Shown here in pieces: positions 33,287-42,214 of a DNA stretch of 64,000 bases. The stretch lies in the NCBI RefSeq assembly GCF_900100965.1, contig NZ_FMUJ01000002.1:431869-495868 (forward strand). The letters run 5' to 3'. Numbering within the stretch: the stretch's first letter is position 1; the number at the start of each line of letters is the position of its first letter. Origin of the DNA: Variovorax sp. EL159. GTDB taxonomy: Bacteria; Pseudomonadota; Gammaproteobacteria; Burkholderiales; Burkholderiaceae_C. The position numbers and the translations under genes were made by a program. Under the pieces are notes generated by a model. That model saw nothing but the letters and a program-made list of their open reading frames with translations, ran no database searches and was not told the DNA's origin.

Positions 33287-34423
33287 CTAGCGGATGTACT
33301 TGCCGTTGCGGTTGATCATGGTCAGCTCGACCATCGCCGAGCCCTGATGGTTGGAGGGTGAGAAGCGGACGAACATGCCACCCAGGTCGACCTCGCGCAT
33401 CGACTCCAGCGCGGCCATGAATTTGGCGCGCGTGGGGTCGGCCCCCGCGCGCTGCAGTGCCATGACGAAGAGCTTGGCCGTGATGAAGCCCTCGAAGCCG
33501 CCATAGGCGATGGCGCCGGAATTGCCCGCCTCCTGCAGCGCCTCGCGGTACTCGCGCGTCAACGGCAGTGCGTTGTTCCATGGCGAGGGAACGATCTGCG
33601 AAACCACCACGCCATTGCCGTCCGCCGCCAGGTCGTGCGCGAACTCGTTCGAGTTGACGTTCGACAGCAGATAGAACTGCGTGCCCCGCGCGCGTGCCCT
33701 TGTCTGCTTGATGAAGTCGACGCAGGCGCTGGGCGTGCATGCCATCACGATGGCGGCGGGCGATGCGGCCGCGAGCGTCTTGCTGGCGTCGTCGACCTTG
33801 AGATCCTTGCGGCTGTAGCTGGCCGTCGCGACGGCCTTGAGCTTGTTCCGGGCCAGTGCGTTGGTGAAGCCGGCCAGGCCGTCCTTGCCGAAGCTGTCGT
33901 CCTGGTAGAGCACGGCGATGCTGTGGATCTGCTGCACGACGAGCTGGTCGATGATGGCGGCGGCCTCCTGCTGGTAGCTCGCGCGCAGGTGGAACACCAG
34001 CGGGTTGAAGGGCTCGCGCACCGACTGGGCGCCGCTGTAGGAGCCCACCATCGGCACGCCATGGCGCGTGGCCACGGGAATGGCCACCTCGCTGGTGGGC
34101 GTCGACCGGTAGCCGAACAGGGCGAACACCTTGTCCTGCGTGATCAGCCGCTCGGTGTTCTCGATCGTCTTCTTCACGTCGCGGGCGTCGTCGTAGGTCT
34201 TGAGTTCGATCTGCCGGCCGAACACGCCGCCGCGCTTGTTGACGTAGGCGAAATACGCAAGGGCGCTGTCGGTGTTCTCCCTGGCGATGGCCTGGCCGCT
34301 GAATTCGCTGGAAACCCCGAGCAGGACGCTGGTCTTGCCGATCCCGTTTTCCGCGTGCGCGAACAGGGAAAGAAGAAAGGTTGCGGCAGCCAGCGCGCAA
34401 CGGTGTAAGAGCCGAAGGTGCAT
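33287..34423 (-). CDS. ABC transporter periplasmic receptor, leucine-binding (LIV/HAAT) type
   Basis: A 378-residue periplasmic protein with a signal peptide (CALAAATFLLSLFAHA) and the type I Leu/Ile/Val-binding fold: VLLGVSSEFSGQA, YVNKRGGVFGRQIELKTYDD, FALFGYRSTPTSEVAIPVA and IAVLYQDDSFGKDG. The start ATG 34423 has GAGGA just upstream. No permease or ATPase genes are adjacent, so it is an orphan receptor and may serve a transporter elsewhere or a sensory role. It is divergent from a winged-helix regulator across a 265-bp gap without other genes. Confidence 0.9.
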   Translation of the reverse strand: MHLRLLHRCALAAATFLLSLFAHAENGIGKTSVLLGVSSEFSGQAIARENTDSALAYFAYVNKRGGVFGRQIELKTYDDARDVKKTIENTERLITQDKVFALFGYRSTPTSEVAIPVATRHGVPMVGSYSGAQSVREPFNPLVFHLRASYQQEAAAIIDQLVVQQIHSIAVLYQDDSFGKDGLAGFTNALARNKLKAVATASYSRKDLKVDDASKTLAAASPAAIVMACTPSACVDFIKQTRARARGTQFYLLSNVNSNEFAHDLAADGNGVVVSQIVPSPWNNALPLTREYREALQEAGNSGAIAYGGFEGFITAKLFVMALQRAGADPTRAKFMAALESMREVDLGGMFVRFSPSNHQGSAMVELTMINRNGKYIR

Positions 34424-34688
34424 GTAGTCCTCGCTGATGCGGTGCGTGTATCGATGCGCGGAAGGACGCCCCGGCGGCCTTCCGGCGGCGGATCGTATCG
34501 CCGGGGTGCGGTGCGATCCATCTATGTATCCGCAGGGAGCTTGCGGGGGTCTTGCGCACCGGCAGATGGCCCGGGAAAACCCTCGGGACTTTCTGCGTGG
34601 ACCGACAGCTGTTCGAAAGTCTCGCGTGGGTATCGTCCTCGCGTCACACATCAGACCCCCTGGCTGCACCAATCAAGGAGACAAGAAG

Positions 34689-35195
34689 ATGTCGATGAAT
34701 CCCGGCCGTTCGTCGTGCGAGGCAAGACCGGAAAAACCCGGCGCCATCTGTTTTGGCGGCTTCGCGTGGCACGCCGGCACCGGCGTGCTGACGAAAGACG
34801 GCGCGGTGGTTGCGCTGACCGACGGTGCCTGCGCCATGCTCCACGCGCTGGTGAGCCGCCCGCGACAGCCGCAGTCGCGCGAGACCCTGGCGGAACTGAC
34901 GCGCGCATGCGCACACGAGCCGCTCACCCGCAGCATCGACCTGCAGATTTCCCGGCTGCGCAAGGTCATCGAGCCCGACCCGCTCGCACCGAGGTTCATC
35001 CAGACGGTGCGGGGCCTGGGCTACGTGTTCGAGCCGAACGGGGCCGTGCGGTGCTGGTCGTCGTCCTCGGCGCGGTCTCCGAGGGCGTACCCGGTATCGA
35101 CGCCGGCGTCGTGGTGTTCGCTGTCGCCGGCACTGCGCATGGACGATGTCCGGGCCGAGGCCGTGCAGCCCGCGATGAACGCCAGCCTTTCGTAG
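34689..35195 (+). CDS. Stand-alone OmpR/PhoB-type winged-helix DNA-binding protein
   Basis: A 168-residue protein whose residues about 15-115 form an OmpR-type DNA-binding domain: the N-terminal beta strands around FGGFAWHAGTGVLTKDG, a helix-turn-helix with LTRSIDLQISRLRKVIE, and the closing wing RFIQTVRGLGYVFEP. There is no receiver domain and no membrane helix. ATG 34689 has AAGGAG upstream. The last about 50 residues (after residue 118) are Ser/Pro/Ala-rich and unlike any domain; a frameshift near the end or a disordered tail are both possible. It probably controls the divergent receptor gene. Confidence 0.72.
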   Translation: MSMNPGRSSCEARPEKPGAICFGGFAWHAGTGVLTKDGAVVALTDGACAMLHALVSRPRQPQSRETLAELTRACAHEPLTRSIDLQISRLRKVIEPDPLAPRFIQTVRGLGYVFEPNGAVRCWSSSSARSPRAYPVSTPASWCSLSPALRMDDVRAEAVQPAMNASLS

Positions 35196-35216
35196 TCGCG
35201 CTGCTTCGCTTCCTGG

Positions 35217-36134
35217 CTACTTCACTTCCTGGTACGAGAAGGTGGCGTTGTCGATCACGTTGTGCGTCTCCAGGCCGTGCTTGTCGAAGAGCTTGATGTC
35301 GGTGCTGGCGGGCGTGTAGTCGAGGATGCCGAAGTTCTCGCGGTCGCCCACGTACTTGTACTTGGTGACGAAGGCGCCCGAGGAAATGATCTCGAAGATG
35401 TTGGTCTCGCCGGGCGGCGGCAGGAAGGCGTTCTCGTGGATGTCGCCCGACAGGAAGATGACGTTGCGCTTGTAGATGAGCTGGCGAAAGCGCGCGTAGT
35501 CGTCGCGGTAGCGCATCCAGCCATTGCCGGTCGCGCGGATCGGCGTGCCGGCGCAGATCACGACGAAGCCCTGCTCGTCCTTCAGCTGCGCTTCAAGAAA
35601 TTTGAACTGGTCTTCGCCGAGCAGCGTGTGGTCGTCGCCGGGCAGGTCGCGGTACCAGCGCGTGTCCAGAAAGATCGCCTTGCCGATGCGCTGCTGCTGG
35701 TGAATCAAGGGGATCGCGTAGTAGATGCCCTCGGTCGGCGGGTCGATCCGCATGAACTGCGAAAAGAGCTCGCGCGACACGGCCTTGACCGCGGGGTCGA
35801 CCTGCGTGCCGCAGGCGTTGTTCCATGCGAAGTCGTGGTCGTCCCAGGTGCCGTAGACGCCGCCGCCGTTGTCCTGGCGCTGGCGCATTCCGTCGAACAG
35901 CAGCCTGAAGTTGGGCACGTTCCACTGCGCGGTGTACCTGGCGGTCATCACTTCCCGGAACTGCGGCGCCTTCCAGCCGGCGGGCTCTTCCAGGTGGGGA
36001 AAGAAGTCCATGTAGATCTGGTCGCCCAGCAGGAACAGGTAGTCGGGCTGCTCGGCCGCAATGCGGTTCCAGACGCGCTGGTAGCCGCCGGGGCCGGCCT
36101 CGAAGTTCATGCAGGAGGCGAAGGCGATTTTCAT
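35217..36134 (-). CDS. PhoD-like alkaline phosphatase/phosphodiesterase family protein
   Basis: Metallophosphoesterase-like protein of 305 residues. The motifs FLLGDQIYMD, VYGTWDDHDFAWNN and FLSGDIHENAF match the metal-binding blocks of the PhoD/alkaline phosphatase D family (G-D-x-x-Y-x-D, D-D-H-D-x-x-x-N, S-G-D-x-H). It begins MKIAFASCMN without a signal peptide, unlike secreted PhoD, so a cytoplasmic phosphodiesterase or phosphatase is more likely. It is a single gene between unrelated neighbours. Substrate unknown. Confidence 0.85.
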   Translation of the reverse strand: MKIAFASCMNFEAGPGGYQRVWNRIAAEQPDYLFLLGDQIYMDFFPHLEEPAGWKAPQFREVMTARYTAQWNVPNFRLLFDGMRQRQDNGGGVYGTWDDHDFAWNNACGTQVDPAVKAVSRELFSQFMRIDPPTEGIYYAIPLIHQQQRIGKAIFLDTRWYRDLPGDDHTLLGEDQFKFLEAQLKDEQGFVVICAGTPIRATGNGWMRYRDDYARFRQLIYKRNVIFLSGDIHENAFLPPPGETNIFEIISSGAFVTKYKYVGDRENFGILDYTPASTDIKLFDKHGLETHNVIDNATFSYQEVK

Positions 36135-36241
36135 GGGGTTCCCTCTCACCGGTGTCGTGCCCGGGTGAGCCGGATCATAGGGAGCCGTTGCCTTCTGTCC
36201 CTCAGCGGAATATGGGATGGCGCACCGGGCACGCGCCGTGT

Positions 36242-37138
36242 TCAGGCGTGCCGCTTGAGCTGGCGAAGCGCCGCCTGCGCATGCACGATGAAGCGGCTCG
36301 ACAGCAGCGAGGCCGCGAAGTTCTGGTTGGTCACGGCGAACACGTCGTACAGCGGGGCCTTGGCGATCGGCCGGTGGCTCAGCCGGTCGGTCATGCAGCC
36401 GCGCGCCGTGAGGTCGTCGACGATGGCAACGCCGGCGCCAGCCGCTGCCAGCGCGCAGGCGGCCTGGCCGGCACGCACGTCGATCTGCGCATCGGGCTTG
36501 CGGCCGTTGCTGGCGCACCAGTCGGCAATGATGCGGCCCTGCGGCGTGTCGGGGCTGAAGGAAATCATCCGCTCCTTGAGGATGTCGATCGGCCTGAGCG
36601 TGCGCTTCGCCTCGAGCGCGTGGCCCTTGGGGAAGACACCGGCCAGCGTCCATTTGCCGATGGGGCGCGAATCGAGCAGCGGGTCGTCGATGGCCAGGGT
36701 CGAGATGGCGACGTCGACCTCGTGCGCCGCGAGCCGTTTGACCATGTCCTTCGCCAGCGCGACCTCCATGTAGATGCTGGAGGACGGAAACTCGCGGCCG
36801 AGCGCCATGAGCGCGTTGGGCACCATCTCCAGCCCGGTGCCGGGGCTGCACAGCACGCGCAGCGTCAGCATCTTGCCGTTCTTCAGCGCCTGCGTGCATT
36901 CGTCGATGCGCGCCACGCCGCGGTAGACCTGCTCGACCTCGGCGAACAGCGCCTGGGCCTCGGGCGTGGCCAGCAGCTTGCCCTTGCGGCGCTCGAAGAG
37001 CGGCAGCCCGAGCTGCAGCTCGATGTGCGAGAGCATGCGGCTGATGCCCGGTTGCGACACGTGCAGCAGGCGCGCGGCGTCGGTGACCGAGCCGGCCACC
37101 ATGACGGCGCGGAAGACTTCGATCTGTCTGAGGTTCAT
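36242..37138 (-). CDS. LysR-family transcriptional regulator
   Basis: A 298-residue LysR-type protein. The helix-turn-helix is in LRQIEVFRAVMVAGSVTDAARLLHVSQPGISRMLSHIE, followed by a two-lobed effector domain (about 90-290). ATG 37138 gives the usual LysR N-terminus; an in-frame ATG at 37195 adds residues without support. It is divergent from the Bug receptor-FAD oxidoreductase pair over a 140-bp gap, the standard layout for a LysR activator of a small catabolic unit. The inducer is unknown. Confidence 0.93.
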   Translation of the reverse strand: MNLRQIEVFRAVMVAGSVTDAARLLHVSQPGISRMLSHIELQLGLPLFERRKGKLLATPEAQALFAEVEQVYRGVARIDECTQALKNGKMLTLRVLCSPGTGLEMVPNALMALGREFPSSSIYMEVALAKDMVKRLAAHEVDVAISTLAIDDPLLDSRPIGKWTLAGVFPKGHALEAKRTLRPIDILKERMISFSPDTPQGRIIADWCASNGRKPDAQIDVRAGQAACALAAAGAGVAIVDDLTARGCMTDRLSHRPIAKAPLYDVFAVTNQNFAASLLSSRFIVHAQAALRQLKRHA

Positions 37139-37278
37139 GACTTTCTCCGTCGTCTGGAGCCAAGGGGATAACGCGATGTTATGGGCACACGACAAGTTGG
37201 TATTTGTCGGCCGTCGGGTGCCTTCCTAGGATCGGCGCATTCGCTGAACACAAAGCAAGCACAAAGGCAGACAAGCAC

Positions 37279-38316
37279 ATGGTCCAACGTCCCCCCGCGG
37301 CAGGCGGCATGAATGACGCACCCGGCATCACCCGCAGAAACGTGTTGTCGGCACTGGCCCTTGCCGCCGGCGGCACGCTGGCAGGCGGATTGCCGCGCCA
37401 GGCATGGGCCGCCGAGGCGTGGCCTACGAAGCCGCTGCGCATCATCGTGCCCTTTGCGCCGGGTGGCGGCGCCGACGGCTCGGCGCGCGTGCTGGCCGAG
37501 GTGCTGGCGCCGCAGTTGGGGCAGGCGGTGGTGGTGGAAAACAAGCCGGGCGCGGGCAGCGCGATCGGCGTGGCGGCGGCGGCGCAAAGCCGCGACGGCC
37601 ACACGCTGCTGATGGGCAGCAACAGCATGGTGATCAACCCGGTGCTGAACCCCAAGCTGAGCTATGACGTGGCGCGCGATTTCGACGCGATCGGCATGGT
37701 GTCGCGCCAGCCGCTGGTGCTGGTGGTGCCCGCGGACTCGAAGGCCATGAGCGTCGGCGACCTGATCGCGCAGGCCAAGGCGCAGCCCGGCAGGCTCAGC
37801 GCGGGCAACAGCGGCACGGGCACGCTGGCGCACCTGACGGCCGAGCTGTTCTCGCTGGAGACCGGCACTTCGCTGGTCAGCGTGCCGTACAAGGGCGAGA
37901 GCGCGCTGATGCCCGACCTGATCTCGGGGCTGGTGTCGATGGGCTTCCTGAACCTGCCGAGCGTGATCATTCATATCCGCTCGGGGCGCCTGCGGGCGCT
38001 GGCCGTGTCTTCGCCGCAGCCGGTGCCCGAGCTGACCAACGTGCCGACCTTCCGCAGCCTCAAGCTGCAGAGCCTGGAGGTCGAGGGCTGGGCCACGCTG
38101 GTCGCTCCGAAAGGCACGATCCCGAACGAAGGGCTGGCAAGGCTCGAGAAGCTGCTGGCCAGCGCGCTGCAATCCGACGTGGTGAAGAAGCGCTTCGACG
38201 CGCTGAGCCTGGAAACCTTCACGAGCGGGCGCGAGGCCACGGCCGAGTACCTGAAGGCCGAAGGCAACCGGTGGAGCCAGGTCGTCAAGACCCGCGGCAT
38301 CCGGCTGGAGAGCTGA
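37279..38316 (+). CDS. Bug-family solute receptor with a twin-arginine-type signal
   Basis: Periplasmic Bug receptor of 345 residues. The N-terminus carries ITRRNVLSALALAAGG, an Arg-Arg motif in front of a hydrophobic stretch, so export by the Tat route is likely, whereas most Bug proteins use Sec. The mature part has WPTKPLRIIVPFAPGGGADGSAR, ENKPGAGSAIGV and VPYKGESALMPDLISG. ATG 37309 is an alternative start closer to the Arg pair. It is first in a two-gene unit with an FAD oxidoreductase (1 bp gap). Confidence 0.9.
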   Translation: MVQRPPAAGGMNDAPGITRRNVLSALALAAGGTLAGGLPRQAWAAEAWPTKPLRIIVPFAPGGGADGSARVLAEVLAPQLGQAVVVENKPGAGSAIGVAAAAQSRDGHTLLMGSNSMVINPVLNPKLSYDVARDFDAIGMVSRQPLVLVVPADSKAMSVGDLIAQAKAQPGRLSAGNSGTGTLAHLTAELFSLETGTSLVSVPYKGESALMPDLISGLVSMGFLNLPSVIIHIRSGRLRALAVSSPQPVPELTNVPTFRSLKLQSLEVEGWATLVAPKGTIPNEGLARLEKLLASALQSDVVKKRFDALSLETFTSGREATAEYLKAEGNRWSQVVKTRGIRLES

Positions 38317-38317
38317 C

Positions 38318-39634
38318 ATGAGCACCAACACAGGCATGGGCAGCCACGTCATCGAAGCCGACGTGGTGGTGTGCGGCGGCGGTGTCGCGGGCACCATGGC
38401 CGCGGTCGCTGCGGCCCGGCAGGGCGCTTCGGTCGTTCTGGTGGAACGCTACGGGTTCCTCGGCGGCAATGCCACCGCGGGTGCGGTGGCGCAGTTCAAC
38501 AGCTGGCAGACCGGCAACGGCCGCCGCGTGGTGGCGGGCCTGGCCGACGAGGTCGTCGCCAGGTTGCGGCTGTATGGCGCGGCGCGTTCGCACGAGCGCT
38601 TCGTGATGTCCACCGGGCACCACATGGACCGCGTGGAATACGCACCCGAGGTGCTCAAGCTGGCGCTCGACGACATGGTGGCCGAGGCCGGCGTGCGGCC
38701 ATTGCTGCATGCGAACCTGCTGGACGTGGAATGCGAAGGCCGCCACATCGTCGGCATGCGCGTGCTCACCAAGGGCGGCGTGCTGCGCCTGCGCGCCAGC
38801 GTGCTGGTCGATGCCTCGGGCGACATGGACGCGCTGAAGCAGGCCGGCGCCCGCTTCCTGGAACTCGGCGACAACGAATCGCTGCAGCCGGCCACGATGA
38901 TGTTCCGCTTCGGGCCCATCGATTTCGACCGCTTCGGCGCGCTCACGAAAGCCGAGCTGGCCGAGTTGGCCGCGCGAGGCTACGCGCAGGGTCAACTGGC
39001 GCGCGCCGCGTTGCATTCGAGCCGCGACCCGTACTCGACCGACGGCTGGTTCAACATCAGCCGCCTGGGCATCGACGCCACCGACCCGATGGCGCTGGGC
39101 GCCGCCGAGATCGAAGGGCGCCGGCAGGCCTGGAAGGCGGCGTGGTTCCTGACCCACTCCGTGCCCGGCTGCGAAGACGGCCGGCTGCGCGCCTTTGCGA
39201 CCCAGGTGGGCGTGCGCGAGACCCGCAGGGTCGAGGGCGACCACGTGCTGACGGCCGAGGAGCTGTTGAAGCCGGTGCAGTTTCCTGATGCGATCGCGGC
39301 GGGCGCCTACCCCATCGACATCCACCCGGCCTCGGGCGGTTCGCTGCACTACGTGCCGATGGGCCCTGACCATGCCTACCAGATCCCGTACCGCAGCCTG
39401 ATCCCGAGCACGCTCGACAACGCGCTGGTGGTCGGCCGGGGTATCTCGGCCAGCCACGAGGCGCTGGCGGCGATCCGCGTGATGACGATCTCGATGGCGG
39501 TCGGGCATGCGGCCGGCATCGCGGCGGCCATGGCCGCCAGGGCCGCGGACGCCGGCATGGCCGCGCAGGTCCGCGCGGTGCCCGTGCCGGCGCTGCGCGA
39601 GGCGCTGGTGCGCGGCGGCGCGGTGCTCGGCTAG
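38318..39634 (+). CDS. FAD-dependent oxidoreductase (FAD_oxidored/HI0933-like group)
   Basis: A 438-residue flavoprotein. Its N-terminus has the dinucleotide-binding motif VVVCGGGVAGTMAAVAAARQG with the acidic end of strand 2 in VLVERYG, followed by FLGGNATAG. A second conserved block, LVDASGDMDALKQAGA, and the C-terminal NALVVGRGISASHEALAAIRVM complete the FAD domain. This pattern fits the family annotated as FAD-dependent oxidoreductase with no fixed substrate. It directly follows a Bug receptor and faces a LysR gene, so it probably oxidises the compound that the receptor binds. Confidence 0.87.
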   Translation: MSTNTGMGSHVIEADVVVCGGGVAGTMAAVAAARQGASVVLVERYGFLGGNATAGAVAQFNSWQTGNGRRVVAGLADEVVARLRLYGAARSHERFVMSTGHHMDRVEYAPEVLKLALDDMVAEAGVRPLLHANLLDVECEGRHIVGMRVLTKGGVLRLRASVLVDASGDMDALKQAGARFLELGDNESLQPATMMFRFGPIDFDRFGALTKAELAELAARGYAQGQLARAALHSSRDPYSTDGWFNISRLGIDATDPMALGAAEIEGRRQAWKAAWFLTHSVPGCEDGRLRAFATQVGVRETRRVEGDHVLTAEELLKPVQFPDAIAAGAYPIDIHPASGGSLHYVPMGPDHAYQIPYRSLIPSTLDNALVVGRGISASHEALAAIRVMTISMAVGHAAGIAAAMAARAADAGMAAQVRAVPVPALREALVRGGAVLG

Positions 39635-39647
39635 GCCGGCAAAAAAC

Positions 39648-40049
39648 TCAGAGCCAGTTGCCGCTTTGCGGCATCTGTACCTTCTCGGCCGGGTCGTTGC
39701 TCGTGACGAACGAGCCGATGGCGATGCTCAGCAGCGAGATGAAGATGCTCGCGAACAGGGCCGTCCAGAAGCCGGACACCCGGAACCCCTTCACCAGCGC
39801 CGCCACCAGCAGGATCATCAGCGCGTTGATGACCAGCAGGAAGAGCCCGAAGGTCACCAGCGTCAGCGGCAGTGTCAGGAAGATCAGCAACGGCTTGACG
39901 ACGGCGTTGACCAGGCCCAGCAGCAGGGCGGACACCACCAGCGCGCCGGTGCTGTCGAACTTGAGCCCGCGAAACAGGTGGCTGGCCACCCAGAGCGAGA
40001 TGGCGGTGATGGCCCAGTGAATGAGGAAAGGGGTCAGGTTGTTCATCAT
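39648..40049 (-). CDS. Small membrane protein, phage-holin-4/YvlD family
   Basis: About 133 residues with four membrane segments: FLIHWAITAISLWVASHLF, GALVVSALLLGLVNAVV, FLTLPLTLVTFGLFLLVINALMILL and FWTALFASIFISLLSIAIGSF. The spacing and the GL.F start of the second part match the phage_holin_4_2/YvlD family, which despite its name is mostly chromosomal and of unknown function. It overlaps the upstream VOC gene (ATGATGA region), suggesting coupled translation; ATG 40046 is an equal choice. Confidence 0.85.
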   Translation of the reverse strand: MMNNLTPFLIHWAITAISLWVASHLFRGLKFDSTGALVVSALLLGLVNAVVKPLLIFLTLPLTLVTFGLFLLVINALMILLVAALVKGFRVSGFWTALFASIFISLLSIAIGSFVTSNDPAEKVQMPQSGNWL

Positions 40050-40444
40050 GATGTCGATGGTGTGTGGCAGCAGATGCAGAGTTTGTTTCCGTCCGGATCG
40101 CGGAAATAGGCGCCATAGTAGTCGGGGTGATAGTGCGGCCGCAGCCCCGGCGGGCCTTCGCACACACCGCCCCCGGCCAGCGCGGCGGCATGGGTGCGGT
40201 CGACGGTTGCGCGGTCGGCGGCCATCAGCGCCACCATCTGGCCGTTACCCGTCGTGGCCGCCTGGCCGTCGTACGGGGTACCCACCAGGAACAGCGGACG
40301 CGGCGCATCGGGGCTCTGCCAGCCGGCCCAGGGCCGAGTGTCGTCGCGAAACCTCAGCTTGAGGCCGAGCTCGTTCATGATCGACGCATAGAAGGAAAAG
40401 GCGCGCTCGAAGTCGGTCACGCCGACGAAAACATGGGACAGCAT
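40046..40444 (-). CDS. VOC-family (glyoxalase/bleomycin resistance-like) protein
   Basis: A 132-residue protein with the beta-alpha-beta-beta-beta repeat of the vicinal-oxygen-chelate fold: MLSHVFVGVTDFERAFSFY at the start and YGAYFRDPDGNKLCI at the end, the typical motif around the second metal ligand. The start ATG 40444 matches the family N-terminus; longer in-frame sequence upstream is not supported. Such proteins include lyases, dioxygenases and drug-binding proteins; substrate unknown. It is coupled to the membrane-protein gene. Confidence 0.88.
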   Translation of the reverse strand: MLSHVFVGVTDFERAFSFYASIMNELGLKLRFRDDTRPWAGWQSPDAPRPLFLVGTPYDGQAATTGNGQMVALMAADRATVDRTHAAALAGGGVCEGPPGLRPHYHPDYYGAYFRDPDGNKLCICCHTPSTS

Positions 40445-40597
40445 GCGGTGATTCTTCCTGAATGTTTTTCCGAGAGGCGGGGGGGCTCTTGAATCGTTAC
40501 CCAGTGAAACAATAACCCACGGCCCGTTAAGATCGCCGACTCTTCGCGCCCCTGGGTCCCATGGGGCTTTCTCTTTGTGGCCGGATAAACAAGGGTC

Positions 40598-42022
40598 ATG
40601 CGCCATATGGCCAATGCGTCGATCGCCAGTCTGACACCCGCCCCGGCTTCGGCCGACGAGGCCGAATCATGGGTGCGCGGCGAACTCATCCGCAGCCTGA
40701 TGCGCTCCGCGCGCGGCTCCTACTTCGTCTCGTTCGCGCTGATGCCGGCGATGGTCGGCCTCAACTGGGGCTACGTGCCCCGCTGGGAGCTGATCACCTG
40801 GCTGGTGGCGGGCATCATCGCCACCGCCTGCCGCGCGTGGGGCGCACGGGTCTATGCCGTGCGCTACGCCGGCCGCAGCGCCACGGCGCAGCAGCAGTTC
40901 ACCGAGCGCTATGGCTTCATCTGGAGCACCAGCGCGGTGGTGTGGGGCTTCTCGATCCTGCTGTTCTTCGAGCGCACGCCGCAGGTCAACCAGTTCATGA
41001 GCTGGCTCATCGTGGCGGGTGTAGGCACCTTTCCGCTCAACGGGCTGGCGCTGCATCCGCCGCTGCTCAAGCGCTACGTCAACACGCTGTTCATCACGAT
41101 GCTGGGCGCGGTGGTGGTGCGGCTGTCGTTCATCATCGTGCAGCATCCGCAGTTCCAGTACAGCTACCTGATGCCGGTCCTGCCGATCCTTCACTGGTTC
41201 CTGCTGCTGCGGGCCGGGCGGCACATCCACGAGACGGCGCGCAACAGCCTGGAGCTGCTGTTCCACAACCACATCCTGATCAAGTCGCTCACCCAGCAGC
41301 GGCAGGCCGCGGTGTCGGCCGTGGCCATGAAGAACCGCTTCCTGGCCAGCGCTGCGCACGACATGCGCCAGCCGGTGCTGGCACTTTCGTTGTACGCCGA
41401 CTGGCTGCGCAACGAGCCCGAACTGGTGCTGGAACTCGCGCCGAAGATCGTGCGCGCCACGCACGCGGTGAACGCGCTGTTCGACTCCATGTTCGACCTG
41501 GCGCGCATCGACTCGGGCCAGGTGCGGCTGCACATCGAGCGCGTGGACGTGTCCGAGCTGCTGCACGACCTCGAACTGCAATACCGCCCGGTGGCTGAAA
41601 GCCGCGGGCTCGACTTTCGCGTGCACCTGACCGAGGGCTCGTTCCTGACCGACCCGATCCGCGTGCGCCGCATGATCGGCAACCTGCTGGCGAACGCAAT
41701 CAAGTACACGACCGAAGGCGGCGTGCTGCTCGCCGCGCGGCAGACGCGCGAAGGCATGCGCGTCGAGGTGTGGGACACCGGCATCGGCATCGCGCCCGAG
41801 CACCTGCGCGATGTGTTCCTGGAGTTCTACAAGGTCGCCGACCATGCCGGCACCTCGGACGGCTTCGGCCTGGGCCTGGCCATCGTCGCGCGGCTGTCGC
41901 ACGTGCTGGGGCACCCGGTGAGCGTGCGTTCGCGGCTGGGCGGCGGCAGTGTGTTCCGCGTGGCCCTGCACGATGCGGACGAGGCCGTGGCGCAGGCGCG
42001 TGTGAGTGCGTCGGGCGGTTGA
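40598..42022 (+). CDS. Membrane sensor histidine kinase
   Basis: A 474-residue sensor kinase. The first about 215 residues hold six or so membrane helices with short loops and no periplasmic domain. The dimerisation domain has the H box SAAHDMRQPV with phospho-acceptor His254. The ATPase domain has NLLANAIKYT (N box), WDTGIGIAPEH (G1) and DGFGLGLAIVARL (G2). No receiver domain is attached. The H box sequence HDMRQP is typical of kinases that pair with LuxR-type regulators; one such regulator is encoded 1.5 kb away at 43517-44116 on the opposite strand. Confidence 0.93.
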   Translation: MRHMANASIASLTPAPASADEAESWVRGELIRSLMRSARGSYFVSFALMPAMVGLNWGYVPRWELITWLVAGIIATACRAWGARVYAVRYAGRSATAQQQFTERYGFIWSTSAVVWGFSILLFFERTPQVNQFMSWLIVAGVGTFPLNGLALHPPLLKRYVNTLFITMLGAVVVRLSFIIVQHPQFQYSYLMPVLPILHWFLLLRAGRHIHETARNSLELLFHNHILIKSLTQQRQAAVSAVAMKNRFLASAAHDMRQPVLALSLYADWLRNEPELVLELAPKIVRATHAVNALFDSMFDLARIDSGQVRLHIERVDVSELLHDLELQYRPVAESRGLDFRVHLTEGSFLTDPIRVRRMIGNLLANAIKYTTEGGVLLAARQTREGMRVEVWDTGIGIAPEHLRDVFLEFYKVADHAGTSDGFGLGLAIVARLSHVLGHPVSVRSRLGGGSVFRVALHDADEAVAQARVSASGG

Positions 42023-42214
42023 TTTGCGCGCCAGCCTATCTGCACACTTTCGAACTCCCTGCATTCCCGAATCTCGACGCCCCGCAAAGGCGTAGGGGAG
42101 CTTGGGAAACCTTCAGTAACACCATCTACGATCCCCGTCGCATCGTTCGATGCCTCCAGAACCACGATTCTGTGAGCTGGAGACTATTTCTATTCGGGTG
42201 GGGGGATCAAATAG

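Noticed and set aside
32136..34559. Single open frame spanning the LacI gene and the upstream receptor gene, suggesting a fusion
   Set aside because: The part upstream of about 33191 is in the wrong frame for the receptor, which has its own complete frame with signal peptide and stop; there is simply no stop codon between them in the LacI frame.
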